From positions 2,687,001 to 2,751,000 of the forward strand of contig JAJTWR010000263.1 in NCBI GenBank assembly GCA_021613335.1: a stretch of 64,000 nucleotides of DNA, written 5' to 3'. The notes under the pieces were generated by a model. That model was given only the letters and a program-made list of their open reading frames with translations, was not told where the DNA came from and made no database searches. The stretch is from Whitmania pigra (taxonomy: Eukaryota; Annelida; Clitellata; Hirudinida; Haemopidae). Positions 62,561-64,000 of the stretch are shown in pieces (position 1 is the stretch's first letter; each line of letters starts with the position of its first letter). The position numbers were made by a program, and so were the translations under genes.

Positions 62561-62931
62561 CGAGATTCCTCGAATTGTGGACTTCCATATACGCGGTCAT
62601 GTCTAGAGGACGCGTTATACCAATTCATCACCAAATCTGAACAATTTTTACAGTGTTTTTAACCATAACACTCAACAATGTTAATCAACATGTTAGAGCT
62701 TCGACAGCTGCGTATCGGATTCTACTACCCCCAATACCCTACTTTATCACGCCATTGGTCAATTTCTCCCCTGTCGATCTGGTGGAAGTCCCGTTCCTCA
62801 TCATATTGTTTAATAAATCACGCGGTGTGCTACTTCAATCTTGAAAAATATCTCGCATAACTCACGTAATTCTAAAAAAAATATAATCAAATCTCGTCTA
62901 CGGTGATACCATCTCTTATCGCCCTAAACCA

Positions 62932-64000
62932 GGGGTGGGCAAACTTTTTGACTCGAGGGCCGCAATGGGTTCATATTGAAATAACCTGGGGTCCGGGAAC
63001 TAGTAAGTTTTAGAGTAAGTTTATTAAGCAAGTATTCAGTTAACGGAACTGAATTATCGAAGGTTAGAGTTTAAGGAATTGAGGTACTTAGAAGATGCCA
63101 ATGGATATTTGGGCTTCTAAGTTGTTTGGATTCTCGCTGAATGTCAGGTAAATATCGAGAATGCTTTCTGTAGAAATATTAGATACCACGTGCCCGACAA
63201 AGATACCAAATATAATGAAATTTAGATTTAATTATTTTAGCAATATAAACTTAATTAATTTTCAAGTTTACAACAATATATTGGACCCGGGGGCCGGACC
63301 AAGAGTAGATGGACGGTGTGTATGTGTGAATTAATATAAATTAAATTTACATTTGTAACATTAAATGTTTAGATTAATTTAAGGTAGAAAAGCATAAAAA
63401 GAGTTATTTTACAAAACTTTTATGCAATCTTTAATAAAATAGTATCTTCAATTTTAGTGGGAACAGTGTTGTTGGTCTCCCTTTCATTAAGGAATCAAAG
63501 TCAGGCGTTAGCTTTGTTGTAGCAATTCGCAGAATAGATCTGAGGTGTTGATCAGTTAACTGGTATCTGTGACGGGATTTATTGATCTTCATGACGCTGA
63601 ACGTCTGTTCACACATGTAGGTTGAGCCAAACAAGGCCCAAATCTTCTGTGCCATCTCTCGGAAATTTGGAAAACAGTCATTTTTAATTGAGGCATAGAA
63701 CTCTTTTAATGGAAGAGAGCGGAAATTCTCCTTTAAGATTGCATCAGATTGACGATCGATTAGTTCCAATTGCACTTCTTGTGAGGCTGTTTCTGGGTCT
63801 TGTGATAAGGAACAGGCCACCAGCTGAAGTGACTTTTCAATTTTTTAAAAAAACTGAAAACCGACGGCAGATTTCTTCATGCAGGTCATTCAGTGATTTG
63901 CTATATTTATTCACATTTTGGATGGTCTTTTCCTGTGTGGCTAGTGTGGGAAAATGAGAGAAGATTTTCTTTGAAATTTGCCTAGAAAAAAAGGTCAACT
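62932..64000 (-). mobile_element. hAT transposon, truncated by the window edge
   Basis: The element begins with the hAT terminus CAGGGGTGGGCAAAC at 62,932. The minus strand carries transposase: a 129-codon open frame at 63431-63820 with VQLELIDRQSD, FREMAQKIWALFGSTYMCEQ and TDQHLRSILRI. Upstream, in another frame, lies more family sequence (KYSKSLNDLHEEICRRFSVF) to the window end. One frameshift in a homopolymer near 63,845 separates the two. It is a different subfamily from the copy at 48.9-50.6 kb, though the motifs are alike. Confidence 0.8.

Overview
This window is animal (metazoan) nuclear DNA. It is AT-rich, genes are split by GT-AG introns as short as about 76 bp, and the clearest genes are animal families: a laminin alpha chain, a BTB-kelch protein, ceramide synthase, a KDM2/KDM7-type JmjC protein and an MFSD6-type transporter. 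tRNA-derived SINEs, hAT and pogo-type DNA transposons, one non-LTR retrotransposon family and many microsatellites and minisatellites point to a repeat-rich invertebrate. The species cannot be named from the sequence alone. All gene models were assembled by eye, using splice signals, reading-frame phase and remembered family motifs.

Layout. 0.26-5.7 kb: a six-exon MFSD6-like transporter (+). 7.06-7.72 kb: a five-exon gene for a 97-residue protein (+). 7.87-10.53 kb: a ten-exon unknown helical protein with a poly-Asp/Glu tail (+). 10.8-12.4 kb: possible broken exons of an unrecognised gene (-). 12.6-14.1 kb: a decayed LINE (-). 14.8-15.6 kb: a tRNA-Gly-like relic beside a 550-bp trinucleotide tract. 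19.2-22.9 kb: a JmjC gene that has lost iron ligands (+). 24.95-26.9 kb: a two-exon BTB-kelch gene (+). 27.7-30.05 kb: ceramide synthase (+). 30.1-58.8 kb: a laminin alpha gene (-), with introns full of minisatellites and transposons. 59-64 kb: mostly transposons, including one hAT copy with a perfect 8-bp target duplication and the end of another hAT element running off the window.

The genes are unrelated housekeeping, structural and regulatory loci, not a cluster with a shared pathway. CERS and the laminin gene converge tail to tail, with poly(A) signals about 30 bp apart. The most unusual items are the JmjC protein without its catalytic histidines, the compact laminin alpha chain with few LE modules, the two unrecognised multi-exon genes, and a nested transposon stack at 54.3-57.4 kb in which a diverged paralogue elsewhere in the window preserves the empty insertion site. 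I found no convincing new multi-gene system.
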